Assembly (NCBI GenBank): GCA_917880885.1
Contig: OU862908.1
Location: 55,511,819 to 55,575,818, forward strand
Origin: Limnephilus marmoratus
Taxonomy: Eukaryota > Arthropoda > Insecta > Trichoptera > Limnephilidae
DNA length: 64,000 nt
Direction of reading: 5' to 3'
The notes below the pieces were generated by a model. That model was not told the origin of the DNA. It ran no database searches and was given only the letters and a program-made list of their open reading frames with translations. This document shows, one piece after another, positions 11,626 through 22,344 of this stretch. The translations under genes were made by a program, and so were the position numbers. The stretch's first letter is position 1, and every line of letters begins with the position of its first letter.

Positions 11626-12369
11626 TAGAGATGCCACCAATAGTGATTTTACCGAATACTGAATATTCGGCTAGACTCTCGGACGAAGCGACAAATATTC
11701 GGCGGCCGAATATTCAGTAGCACTTAGTTACAATTCGTGGGTGACAGGTTCCGACCTGCATCATTGAAGTGCGTGCGGTAACCACACCCTGGGCGTATTT
11801 GTTTCATTGGCGAGTAGGCCGTGCCACAACACGCATTATTTGTTGAATGTTACATCAAATTGTGTTGCTTATATTGCGCATATCTTAAAAAATACATTGA
11901 AACTTGTGGTGAGTATTGTCTTAAAAAATTCATGAAAACTGTTCGCCTAGATCGGATAGCAGACCCTTACAAGTGGCGGTCAGCAAACGCAAAACAGTAT
12001 ACAAGCTTAGCAGAATTTTCTAAGATTTATTTATCATCTCCCGGTGGCAGTGTACGTAGTGAGTGGTTTTTTTCGGAACAGGTATAATATATGATGAAAA
12101 GCGCAATCGTTTGCTGTCAACAAATGCTGAATAAATGTTTTCATTCATCGTAACTTAACACTTAACACTGATAGATTTTAAGTATTAAATATGCTGATGT
12201 TTTGTTAAAATAAAAAAAAATTGTGAGTAATATTGGGTGTTATTTTTATGATTTGGTATTCGGTATTCGGCCGAATATGGCGAACTATTCGGTCGAATAC
12301 CGAATACGTTTAAAAAGTAGCCGAATAGGCCGAATACCGAATAGCAGCCGAATATTCGTGGCATCTCTA
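11626..12369 (+). mobile_element. hAT deletion derivative with 8-bp TSD
   Basis: The element begins TAGAGATGCCACC and ends with the inverted GTGGCATCTCTA. It is flanked by perfect 8-bp duplications ATTCAAAC (11618-11625 and 12370-12377), the hallmark target size of hAT transposons. Sub-terminal regions are full of 'cgaatattcggc' palindromic phrases at both ends. At 744 bp it is far shorter than an autonomous hAT, but it keeps a piece of transposase. Confidence 0.93.
11940..12136 (+). pseudogene. hAT transposase C-terminal relic
   Basis: The frame reads RIADPYKWRSANAKQYTSLA, then KIYLSSPGGSVRSEWFFS, which matches the hAT C-terminal dimerisation domain pattern (DPL..W......LA..YLSIP..SVPSERLFS). 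The homology continues after a frame change with IYDEKRNRLLSTNAE, the usual continuation (..D.KRNRL.P.N...L). It sits inside the 8-bp-flanked element and shows its origin. Frameshift and missing N-terminal 400 or more residues make it dead. Confidence 0.88.
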
Positions 12370-12402
12370 ATTCAAACACTTTTCAAAAGTGTCAATTATA
12401 TA

Positions 12403-12770
12403 CAATTTGGGAGGCGGGAACCATTTATTGAATAGCCAACACCCCTGCCATACGTCACCCCAAGTGATACACTATTTTTGGTGACTTAGCAGGGGTGCCC
12501 GGGTTCATGGGATTAGATTTGTCTAATTCTTGGCGGCGGATGCATTTGCCCACCCACTGCGTGGCAGGCTAGATGGAGTTATTGGTTGAGGGGGACCGTT
12601 TTAGCTGTCCACCCGGACTTTCTGAACACTTTAACACCATATTTATTTTTTCCTTTCCTTTTATCCTCTCCTTCCTTTTCCCTTAAAATGGCCTCCACCC
12701 AGCATCCCAAAAGATGACATAGGCCATAGAGGGATTTTTTTTCCTCAGGACCTCCTGTGTAGACACTGTA
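12403..12770 (+). repeat. Repeat family B copy
   Basis: Collinear with 10401-10835, sharing 'aaccatttattgaatagcca', 'gacttagcaggggtgcccgg' and 'ttttcctcaggacctcctgt'. It stands alone, without family A flanks, immediately right of the hAT derivative. Confidence 0.8.
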
Positions 12771-13062
12771 GAGCTAATATAAAGAAATAATAATAATATT
12801 TTTTGAAAATTCATATCTTTTTGCTTAATTTGAAATTCAGTGTTAGGTTTAACATGTAATCACAAAAGCGCTGTATTCCAAATTCGTATTTTCATTTGGC
12901 CTCCAAATGATCAACTCCCCTACATATGTATAATACACGTGCAACCAAAGTTGGAAAATCGCTACAAATATCGGTTAGTAGGCGTCCGGCAAAAAACTCC
13001 CGAAAAAGGGCACTAGTGTGAATGGGTTAGGGGGCGATGGGCGTCTGTCGGTAGGGCGGCTT

Positions 13063-13102
13063 GGGGTGGTCGGGGGGGGCGGGCGGCGGGCGGCGAGGTG
13101 GG
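13063..13102 (+). other. G-rich tract, possible G-quadruplex
   Basis: The + strand has G runs of 4, 8, 3, 3 and 3 within 40 bases in an otherwise AT-rich intron. The surrounding 13020-13160 is also unusually rich in GC, including a CACGTG E-box at about 13144. Four or more closely spaced G3 runs satisfy the simple quadruplex rule; no gene is attached. Confidence 0.6.
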
Positions 13103-13736
13103 CGGCAACTGCCGTACCTCGTTCGACTTATCGATCCCGCGACCACGTGGCCGCCTATTTAGCCTCAAGTGTTCCATGTTGCTTATTATATAATGAGCCC
13201 ACGTATGAAAAGCTAGAAAGTACGATACGTTCATTCCACTGAGATATCAATATTGACCTTTCTATCCATAGAGAAATCGTTCATATTCTTTTTTAGAAGT
13301 TTTGTAATATCTTCTGGGATAAAAAATGCAAAAAAATAATACCTTACATTTGGATGACACTTTCACCGTCCAGTGACTGTTTTTTAATTCCAGAAAAAAT
13401 AAAATTACATTTTCACTCATTTAACCAGAAATAACTAAACACATTAAACTAAACTAAATTTTACAATAGAGCGCTATTCTATTTCCTTACTTTGTCTATC
13501 AAGAATAATTTTTTTTTTAAATTTACTCAGTTTTTTTTTCATTTTTAATTTCATTTGTGAGGCAATTATATAAGCAACCCCCCTCGTAACCAACGGATTG
13601 CTTACCATAGTTAGGTTCATATATTCGTTATTTGTTTTTGGGGTGTTATGCCGTGTTGCGCTACCTCCTTCTTTAGCCAACGTTTCGGACAGCGTTACAG
13701 TGTCTATCATCATGGCAGATCCTGCACATCAACCGG
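13103..13736. other. No gene seen
   Basis: Mostly AT-rich; the open frames on both strands show no recognisable domain. Confidence 0.5.
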
Positions 13737-13808
13737 ATCTGCCGGGTAACGTAAGGCATTCGTCGTGCCAGATAACGCACGACGAATGCCTTACGATATC
13801 CGACAGAT
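13737..13808. repeat. Inverted repeat hairpin, 32-bp arms
   Basis: Arms 13737-13768 and 13777-13808 pair around the 8-base loop cagataac. The inner 18 bp (gtaaggcattcgtcgtgc) pair perfectly and the outer part carries a few mismatches. It may be a tiny foldback element or a hairpin transcript; no duplication of target DNA is obvious. Confidence 0.85.
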
Positions 13809-14248
13809 TTTTTTTTCTTATTTGTCTTATAAAGCTGATTTAACACAAAAGATAACACAAGGGAACAGAAAAACCTTCAGAGCACTCAACTCAACTTTAA
13901 AAATGTACAATACATTTTATAATCTTCTTTTTGGACGGTTGCAATCATTAAAACAAAATCTATAGGTAGGAACGATGTGCCTACTATGTCAATGTTAGTT
14001 GCGTTACTAATTTCATTGATTCTTTCGCTCCCGGTACACAATCTAAAGATGGGTAACACAATATGACTGACCAACATACAACGTACATACACCGTACACC
14101 AACTTTTCCTTGAAACTCAACAAAGTGGCAATTCAAGTATTCGGCACCCCTTTAAAAAGTCAATAAAACTGATGAAAACGGCAACAAAATATAGCCCATA
14201 TCCTAACCGAAAGTAATCTATTTAACCTAGTTTTTTCATTACTTTTAA

Positions 14249-14961
14249 GAGGTTATTACCAGAGAAAACCAGAAATATGTCATTTAGAAATCAGATTTTA
14301 GACGTATTAACTCTTTTCCACAAAAAATTATAAATGGATTTCGAAAGATTGTTCTTTTATCTAGCATTCGCATGTTTTAAATTTTGAGAAAATATGTTTA
14401 TTTTTAGTATAATAAGGTTACACCATAGGTCGTTGGCAGATTTGTTAAATTTTCAAAAAAGATTTTGTATTTTACAACACCCATTTCAAATCATATAATC
14501 ATGCAGTAAAATAAATCAATACATTATCTGGGTATTGCATGTTTTAGAATTTTAATTTTAGTTTAAATAAAATCATTAAAAAATATATACCGACATGTGT
14601 TTCTTGACGAAAATTGGTCCATTTGTGTATTTATTTGCGCACTTACAAACTAATATATTTCAGATTTTTTTTACATTCTTATTTAACTTAGACGTTATTG
14701 AAAAATGATAAGTACTTATAATAAAAAAATAATTACAAAAAGTACATTATTTTAATAGTTTTATCATCACGCCTTTCAGCATTTTTGGATGAAGATATAA
14801 ATTAAAGCTAATTTGGGTTGAAATAAATTCGATATTGAGTTATAATTTAAAAAAGCTGATACGCAGAATAATTAATCTTTCTCATTGTAACCGCCCTGCA
14901 CGATCGTAAGAACAACTTTCGACGAAATGTGGATTTTCGGCCGCTGGCTGGTTAAACGCTC
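14249..14961. mobile_element. TTAA-target nonautonomous element, complete copy
   Basis: Flanked by TTAA at 14245-14248 and 14962-14965. The left end GAGGTTATTACCAG and the inverted right end GAGCGTTTAACCAGCC are imperfect terminal inverted repeats. A second copy, split by other insertions, occupies 18645-18926 plus 29363-29801. TTAA duplication is the piggyBac signature, so it is probably a piggyBac-type nonautonomous element. No transposase is visible. Confidence 0.8.
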
Positions 14962-14965
14962 TTAA

Positions 14966-15636
14966 TGTCTTTTCAAATGACTGACGAAGTGCCACTTTGT
15001 TGAGTTGTACGATCACCATACAACGTACATACAATGTACTGGGTTGACATTTGCCGCATGATGACAAGTAGTTTTTACAACCATTTCCCTTTGATCTCAC
15101 TCCTACTGCATATGTAACTTCAATGTCCAAATTCATTCCATCAACTTCTCAAAGTCCTCTATGGGTTTAAGACATTTAAATACATCCAATTTTGTCGAGG
15201 TATTTGCAACTTTATTGCATGAATGCAACCAAATGCATTATTTACCGGGAATTCCAAACCGGAAATTTCCACCTGCGGCTTTGTAAATCCTCCTCACTTA
15301 GCTTAATTAAAACTAGATGCAATCTAGTGCATTCTGAATAACTAAGTGGAGTGGATACCATACAACCATTTAATGCGGTTGTACACATTACATTCCATCT
15401 GGACTAAATATTTTGCATTTAAAAAGGATTCGCTAAAATGAAAACATATTATTCATCACTTGCGAAAGATATTCCTAAATTGACAGGTGAAATTCCACGG
15501 AACCCTATGTCTGAATATTGCGCAAGGTCACGGATTTTTAAACTGTGCAACTTTAACTCTACAGAACGTATTGGCTTAATAAACTGAACTTAAATATATT
15601 CTCTCACTAAATCGTCTTATAATTCTATAGAATAAC
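14966..15636. other. No gene seen
   Basis: Intronic sequence. A phrase at 15010-15045 (catacaacgtacatacaatg) resembles one at 14065-14100, suggesting a further degraded repeat. Confidence 0.4.
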
Positions 15637-16369
15637 TAGCTGACCCGGCAAACGTTGTTCTGCCATATAAATTATTTCTAGTGAATATTTTGGTTGTTAA
15701 ATAAAAAATAACGATTTTATTGTAAGTGTGTGGGGGAATCTATGGCAGAAAGAGGAATGGAGCGTTGTAGACGATGACCGCCGATAAAAACAAAAAACAC
15801 CAACTAAAGTAATAAAATGAAATAAAGAAAAGCAATATGAATTTTGAAGAGCAATTGAGTGTTCAGTCCGTTTTTAGCCAACACAAATAAGCTCCATGGT
15901 TTGCCCACGCGAGAACCGAATGATGATGCCGAATGAAATAATGTATATGAAATAATCTTGCGCTTATGTGAATGAAAGTTCGATGAGGCGGACGTTGCGC
16001 CATCTGTCATTCAACAACATAAATAATTTCGTTCTGTTTGAAATACGAAAGACGGTTAAATTTGTTCATACAAAAATACTAAAATCGCGATTAAAAAATG
16101 GGAGGGTGGGGGTAGGAGGGTTAAAATTTCGGGTTATAGGTATTTTCAATGCTTAATAAAAATTATATGTTTCAAAATAAATTGTCAATAAAATAGGAAC
16201 AAAAATTCTGGATAGGGACACCCTAATCACCCAGGGGTATGAAATATACTTTAAAACCTATTCTCATACCTACCAAATATACATAAAAAATTTCATTAAA
16301 ATCGGTCAAGCCATTTCGGAGGAGTGCGACCACAAACACCGTGAGACGAGATTTTTTTATATGAGATAT
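15637..16369 (+). repeat. Widespread insect interspersed repeat
   Basis: Starts 'agctgacccggcaaacgttg' and ends with 'aaaatcggtcaagccatttc ... accgtgagacgagattttt'. I recall both end phrases as very common in insect genomes, notably in Lepidoptera. The superfamily is not certain. The interior has no intact coding sequence. Confidence 0.6.
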
Positions 16370-17110
16370 TATCTTCGCCGGCATATTAATTATTCAATCA
16401 TAAAAAGTATAATCTGATGTGATTGATGGGTTGATTCTATTTAAAAAAAACTCCTTAAATATGCATAACAGCATATTTTCTTCCTCGTTCATAAGAGCAT
16501 ATTTATGTTAATGTTTCGATTTTGGGTCCCTTGTGTTAATGTTCTCTACATTCGATTTTTGGAATTTTGCTCCAGCACAAAAATATTATGTTAGTTGTAT
16601 TCGTTTACAGATATCCCATCCAATTCATTCGAGATTTATTATGAATATAGTTGTCTAATCGTAAATGTGTTTGCGTTAATTTTAATCGGATTTGTGGCCT
16701 CCAAAACACAATATTAAATTAAAAGTCTACCCTCCAATACCCCCACTAATTTTATATTGAAAGGATATTAAACTTTGGCCTGAATTTGACCAAAATTCAC
16801 ACTTTCGTTTGTGTTCTCTCCGAACGCTTCAGGAACTAAATGTTGTGGCTGTACAAAATTGTATAATATATTTAATCAATTTTTTATTATGATAAAAATG
16901 GTGTACAATATAATCAAAATATTTCAGGTTTTTTTTTAGGCTTCCTACCTTTTCATAAGCTTTATGTGGTGGGTTCTAAATTATTTAGCTTTTACCTTTC
17001 AAATGTGTTTTTAGCCATTCACAGCGCAGGGAAAGAAAAAGATAATTTTAGGTGGAATGAATTAACGGCCTCACACGGTATCTGGAAATTTGTAATAAAA
17101 ACGAAAAACT
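16370..17110. other. No gene seen
   Basis: AT-rich sequence with nothing recognisable; it would be the downstream side of the minus-strand promoter candidate to its right. Confidence 0.4.
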
Positions 17111-17125
17111 GATGGAGTCACTCAC

Positions 17126-17279
17126 AAACAGTGAGATCCTCGAAGGTGTTACAGAGAGTCCGAGAAAGTTCCATGGTTCTCTGTGTTCCCAGATGCTGCG
17201 CTGGAAGAATGCGTGTAGTTCACATAGCGTCTAGACGGTTCCTCGCTAGCGGACAGGCGTTGACTGACGGATGGAGACT
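17126..17279 (-). other. Candidate first exon of minus-strand transcript
   Basis: The exon would run from the predicted initiator A (17279) to a donor-like GTGAGT whose first base is 17125. It has a short reading frame starting MELSRTLCNTFEDLTVC that ends just past the donor. GC-rich compared with the neighbourhood. No downstream coding exon is recognised, so it might be a non-coding leader exon or a long non-coding RNA. Confidence 0.25.
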
Positions 17280-17560
17280 GACTGGAGCGGGCGAGCGAAT
17301 CTGCTGCTTATATAGCCGAAGCGAGCGGTAGAGTAATTACCCACACGGTAGGTAATACGTGCCGTTTGACGAGAACGTTCGGCGCTGTACAGCTATTGTA
17401 CGGTGCTATCTCGAGACCTTTCTAGGCGGTGGCGATATTATTATTTTGAGCCGGCACGGCAGGCGACAAAGCGCATTGCGGCCGGCATAGGTAGGTACCT
17501 AGGCAAGTAGGTTGCCGGTGCCGCGCGAATATTAGAAGATGTTTCTCGAGCGTTCTTTCT
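17263..17560 (-). promoter_or_regulatory. Heat-shock-like promoter candidate
   Basis: Read on the minus strand: a TATA box gcTATATAAG (17316-17307), an arthropod-type initiator TCAGT with its A at 17279 (33-35 bases downstream), and a second TCAGT at 17267-17263. Upstream is cGAAcgTTCtcG (17381-17371), a near-perfect heat-shock element of alternating GAA and TTC pentamers. A second cluster, GAAcgcTCgaGAAA, is at about 17556-17543. The block is GC-rich in an AT-rich intron. The spacing is what one expects for an inducible promoter, but no expressed product is identified. Confidence 0.4.
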
Positions 17561-17730
17561 GATAGCGAAAAGATAATGCGTCGCCACAGGGTTAATAAAA
17601 AATTCGTTGAAGCGTACATACGAAAGTGTTGTAACCATTTGATTCTCTATGTTATAGGATTATTCTTTTATAATATTGTAAGCCAACATTTTATATTGTC
17701 CGATTAAGGAATCAAGGGATTAGGGACTGA

Positions 17731-17977
17731 GTTTACCATAAACATCATACAAGATTGAAGCATAATGAAGGATTGGTGGTTCACAAATGTGTACAGGGAA
17801 ACAGTTTACCATAAACATCATACAAGATTCAAGCAAAATGAAGGATTGGTGGTTCAGAAATGTGTACAGGGTAAGAGTCTACCGTAAACATCATACAAGT
17901 TTCACGAAAAATGAAAGATTGGTGGTTCAGAAATGTGTACAGGGAAAGAGTTTACCATAAACATCATACAAGATTCA
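17731..17977. repeat. Minisatellite, 73-bp unit
   Basis: Units begin gtttaccataaacatcatac at 17731, 17804, 17877 and 17950 (last unit partial), with very little divergence. Confidence 0.95.
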
Positions 17978-18949
17978 TGGTTTTACTTCTACCGCGGGAA
18001 CAGAACACTCTGATTTTTTTTGTAAAATTTACATGAATTTCAAACAATAAATTTGCAATCGAGCGGAAATAGAGATTTTCAAAGTTCAACAATTTTATTA
18101 AAATAAAGCCTTTCACGTAATATAGAGTCCATTGCTTCTGAAGTATATTACATTAACTCGAAAAATAATGAATAATCGATAATAGTTCAAATGGATAAAA
18201 ATAAAATATATCTAACCATGACTGATATTATTTATCATACGGAAAATGACTTGTGGAAATATCATCAAATGTGTATGTAATATCTTTAATTCTGGCAGTC
18301 CGTATCGTTTATACAGGGTGTTAAGGGACGTACTTAACTTACTTTAACCAATGTTTCCTGACATGATTTGGTATAAAAAATGTAAATGAAATTTTGATCT
18401 CCAGTTACATGTTTTTTTTTCTACGAAAACATTTAAAAAATGGTAGGTGTTGGACAGTTGTGAGAAAGTAAGGGGTTGTTTGGCTACTCGCCTGAGTAAC
18501 CAGTGACAACATGTGGAAGAAGAAAAAAATGTTATATTTTGAAGAATAAAAATTGAAAAAAAAGTCATAGGCCATCGAAATTTCATTTGCATATTTTACT
18601 CCAAATATTGTCAGGAATCACTGTAAGTCAAGCACGTCCCTTAAGAGAAAACCGAAAATATGTCATTTTTAAATCAAATTTTAGGCGTATTGACTCTTTT
18701 GCACAAAAAATTATAAATTGATTTCGAAAGATTGTTCTTTTATCTAGTAAACGCACGTTTTAAATTTTGAGAAAAAATGTTAGTAATACGTTAGTAAAAT
18801 TATAATATTTTTAGTATAATAAGATTATACCATAGGTCGTTGGCAGATTTGTTAAATTTTCAAACGAAAAATCTTATTTTACAAGACATATTTCATACCA
18901 TAATCATACATTATTGGAAATCAATATAGTCCGGTATTTTCACAGATCA

Positions 18950-19045
18950 CTTCATGGTCTTCGTGGGTCAGTGGTATAAACAACTGACCAAGTTTGCGCA
19001 GACATTTCTGGCGACCTTGGTTCGAATCCTACTGCAGCCGACAGA
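18950..19045 (+). other. tRNA-like block at LINE 5' end
   Basis: Contains GGGTCAGTGGT (A-box-like) and, about 50 bases later, GGTTCGAATCC, a perfect Pol III B-box. The intervening sequence can form a short anticodon-like arm (aact gacca agtt). A full cloverleaf with paired acceptor ends is not seen, so it is a tRNA-derived module or relic and not a working tRNA gene. Confidence 0.5.
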
Positions 19046-19189
19046 AAATTTTTATTTTTAAAAATAAAATTCGTACATTTTATTTATAAATTAAATATAT
19101 CCGATCATCGAACCATTTTACAAAATGAATAAGCCTAAGAGACAAACCCAAAAAAGGCGCCATCTAGCGACTCAGAAGAAGAAGACACA

Positions 19190-19865
19190 ATGACTAATAA
19201 AATGATCAAATGCATTGAAAAAAAATTTAATGAATTAACTAATCAACTTATGAAATCTTTTAATGAACAAATAAAAGAACTTAAGAAGTCCGTCGAATTT
19301 TGCTGTGAGAAATTAGACGAATGTGAAGAAAAAAACAAAAATAAAGAATTACTGATTAAACAACTTCAAGCAGAAAATAAAGAAATAAAACTACACATTA
19401 ATAAAATGGAGCAAAATGAAAAACAAAACAATATTGAAATACAGGGTGTTCCTTTTAAGGAAAATGAAAATATCACAAATGTATTTCATAATATAATAGA
19501 CATACTCAAATGTGATAAAGAAAAGATGAACGTGACAAATATTTTCAGAAGCAAAAATAAAAACCCGATGAACAAAAATACTGCCATAGTAGTATTCTAC
19601 AAAACAAAGAAAGTAAAGAAGTAATTATAGCACATAAAAAAAATATGGCATTTTATACGCAAAAAACATAAATTTCGAAGAAAACAACACAATATATATT
19701 AACGAACAACTGACCCAATTTAATAAACACCTACTATACCTAGCTAAATCGTCAAGACTTGGGTACAAATTTATATGGGCAAAAAATGGAAAAATATGGA
19801 TGAGAAAAAACGAAACATCTCCAATCTTACTCATAAGAACGCCAGAAGACATCCCCTCCGAATAA
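19190..19865 (+). pseudogene. LINE ORF1 protein, one frameshift
   Basis: The first 144 residues hold a long Lys/Glu-rich coiled coil (about residues 10-85), then an RRM-like region with NNIEIQGVPFKENENITNV. After about 19640 homology continues in another frame with NTIYINEQLTQFN, YKFIWAKNGKIWMRK and a stop at 19863. This C-terminal block is typical of ORF1 of arthropod Jockey/CR1-like LINEs. ORF1 products bind element RNA and assist target-primed reverse transcription. The start may be the ATG at 19124 if a one-base slip in an A run is allowed. It is broken in this copy. Confidence 0.8.
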
Positions 19866-19908
19866 AGGATAATAAAACCACATAGCAAACTACTATCCAC
19901 CTTTCAAA

Positions 19909-22344
19909 ATGTCTGAAGAAAACTATATACACGAAAATTATAAATGTAAAAACCCATGTGAACTAAATCACCTATTTAAAAATGTTAATTTCTCGATCTT
20001 AAACATGAATATTAGGAGTATAAGGAAAAACTTCGATGAGCTCTGTGTACTTATTAATAATCTAGATTTTTCTCCAAGCATAATTGTTTTAACTGAAACT
20101 CAAATGAAACAAGTAATTCCATATAACTTACCAGAATATACAACAATTTCATCTGCCTGTAAGCATACTGGTCATGATGGAGTTACTGTCTTCTGTCATA
20201 ATACTCTGAAAAATGTTGCCACTGAATTTATTGAATTTAATACAGCCAATGCAATAAAAGTAACTTTTTGTCACAACAACTATAAATATCATATTCTGGC
20301 CATATATAGATCCCCTTCATTAAATGATTTTTTATTTGTAAAAGAACTAAAATCTTTTGTTAGTAAACTTGATAGAAACAATTTCACTTTTTCCATTGTG
20401 ACAGGAGACATTAATATAAATATTAATGATAATAATACAAATGTGAATTGTCAAAATGAGTATCTTGATTGTTTATCTAGCTCTGGACACATGTCATATA
20501 TTAACTCACCAACAAGAGTAACCTTAAGTCACTCGGCATGTTTAGACCACATATTTGTCAAGTCGCACAAGGCGGTTAATATCATTTCTTCAATTCTTGA
20601 AACAAATATCACAGATCATTACCCAACCTTTTATGGACATCATTTCAAAAATACTCCTCTAAACCGAAATTCTGAAAATCTAGAAAAAGTAGACATTGAT
20701 TATGAAACTCTAAACTCTTTACTTCGGTCAGAAAACTGGGAAAATGTGATATCAACAGAAAATCCACATCTCGCACTAGACAATTTCTATAAAACTCTGA
20801 GAGATCATACTCTACAAAGTGAAAGTAAAATAGTTGTCACTAACAATAAATATAAAAAAATTAAGCCTTGGATAACAGTTGGGTTAATTATATCAATTAA
20901 ACAAAGAGATAAATTATATAGAGAAATGATCAAATATCAAATAGATTGCCAAAAGAATAATCTCAGAATAATGCCTTATCTGAAAACAAAATATCTAATG
21001 TATCGTAACTTACTCAATAGGCTGATACGAAACTGCAAAAAGAAATACTATAGTATACAAATTGAAAAGGCCAAAAATAATACTAAAAAAACTTGGAATA
21101 TTATAAATGAAATCGCCAACAAAAAAAGTATGTCTTCAAATATTGTAAATGAGGTTATAAAAAATAATGAAATAGTAACTAACAAATCGACCATTGCAGA
21201 AAGCTTTAATAACTATTTTACAAATGTAGTAGACGTAGTTCTTGAATCATCCGGCATTAATGTTAATGATGCTTATATGGAGACATCTCCTCAATTAGAT
21301 TCAAATAATGATTCAATTAACTCTATAGAATATTTTTCTCCTGTTACATTTAATGAAATTGAAAAATATATTGATCACCTAAAACCATCCAACTCTAAGG
21401 GAAATGATGGATTATCTTGTGATATGTTAAAAAAAATAAAACAACATGTCCTAACTCCATTGCAACACATTTTTAATTTATGCCTCAAAAATGGTAATTT
21501 TCCAGAGCAATTTAAAATATCCACTATAATACCTATTCATAAATCTGGAGATACGAATAAATTAGATAATTATAGACCAATATCTCTTGTTTCAAACCTC
21601 TCGAAAATATTCGAAAAATGCATCAAGTTTAGAGTCATTGAACACTTAGAAAAATATAAAATTCTATCGAAAAACCAATACGGCTTTCGTACAGACCTAA
21701 GCACCGAGGATGCGATATATGAATTGACAAAAAAGATATACTCATCTATCGATAAAAAAAAAGAAATGTCTTGCCATACTCCTAGATTTAAGAAAAGCTT
21801 TCGACACCGTAAATCATAATTTACTCATTACAAAAATAAATCAACTAGGCTTCAAAAAAGACACTCTAAAACTACTCTCTAGCTATCTTACAGACAGAAC
21901 ACAAAAAACAAAAATTGGGAATAATTATAGTTCAGAGTCAAAGATAAAAAATGGAGTTCCACAGGGAACTGTGCTTGGCCCGATTTTATTCTTAATTTAT
22001 ATTAATGATTTATGTAATTTTGTAATTCCTGGTAAAATTGTTTCTTACGCAGACGACACGGCAATGATAGTGGATGGTAATCATTGGAAAGAAACTTTTT
22101 CGAAAGCAACTGATTGTATTTCACTGGTTTCAACATGGCTAAAATACAACAAACTCGTTTTAATCTATAGCAAAACATTTTACTTACCTTTTTATAAAAC
22201 CATTAACAATAAACCTACAGACAACCTTAAAATTAGAATCCATAATACTAGTTGCAATCAAGAAATGTGCTTCATGTGCAACGACCTCACTAGTGTCGAA
22301 AATATAAAATATTTAGGAGTATCAATAGATATAAATCTTAATTG
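19909..22344 (+). pseudogene. LINE ORF2 5' part: endonuclease and RT
   Basis: Residues 1-240 form an apurinic-type endonuclease (FSILNMNIRSIRKNFDEL, VLTETQ, VTGDINI, then a terminal TDHYP). The reverse transcriptase follows with SKGNDGLSCDM, YRPISLV, QYGF, then LRKAFDTVNHN in a shifted frame after an A run at about 21757-21765. It continues with GVPQGTVLGP and SYADDTAM (catalytic Asp pair at about 22050). The gene is cut at codons for NLN by the LTR at 22345. One frameshift and the insertion inactivate it; otherwise the reading frame is very well preserved, so the LINE was young when hit. Confidence 0.93.

Noticed and set aside
14882..15136. Minus-strand open frame with several cysteines
   Set aside because: It straddles the right end of a TTAA-target element (14961) and so joins unrelated sequence; no domain is recognisable.
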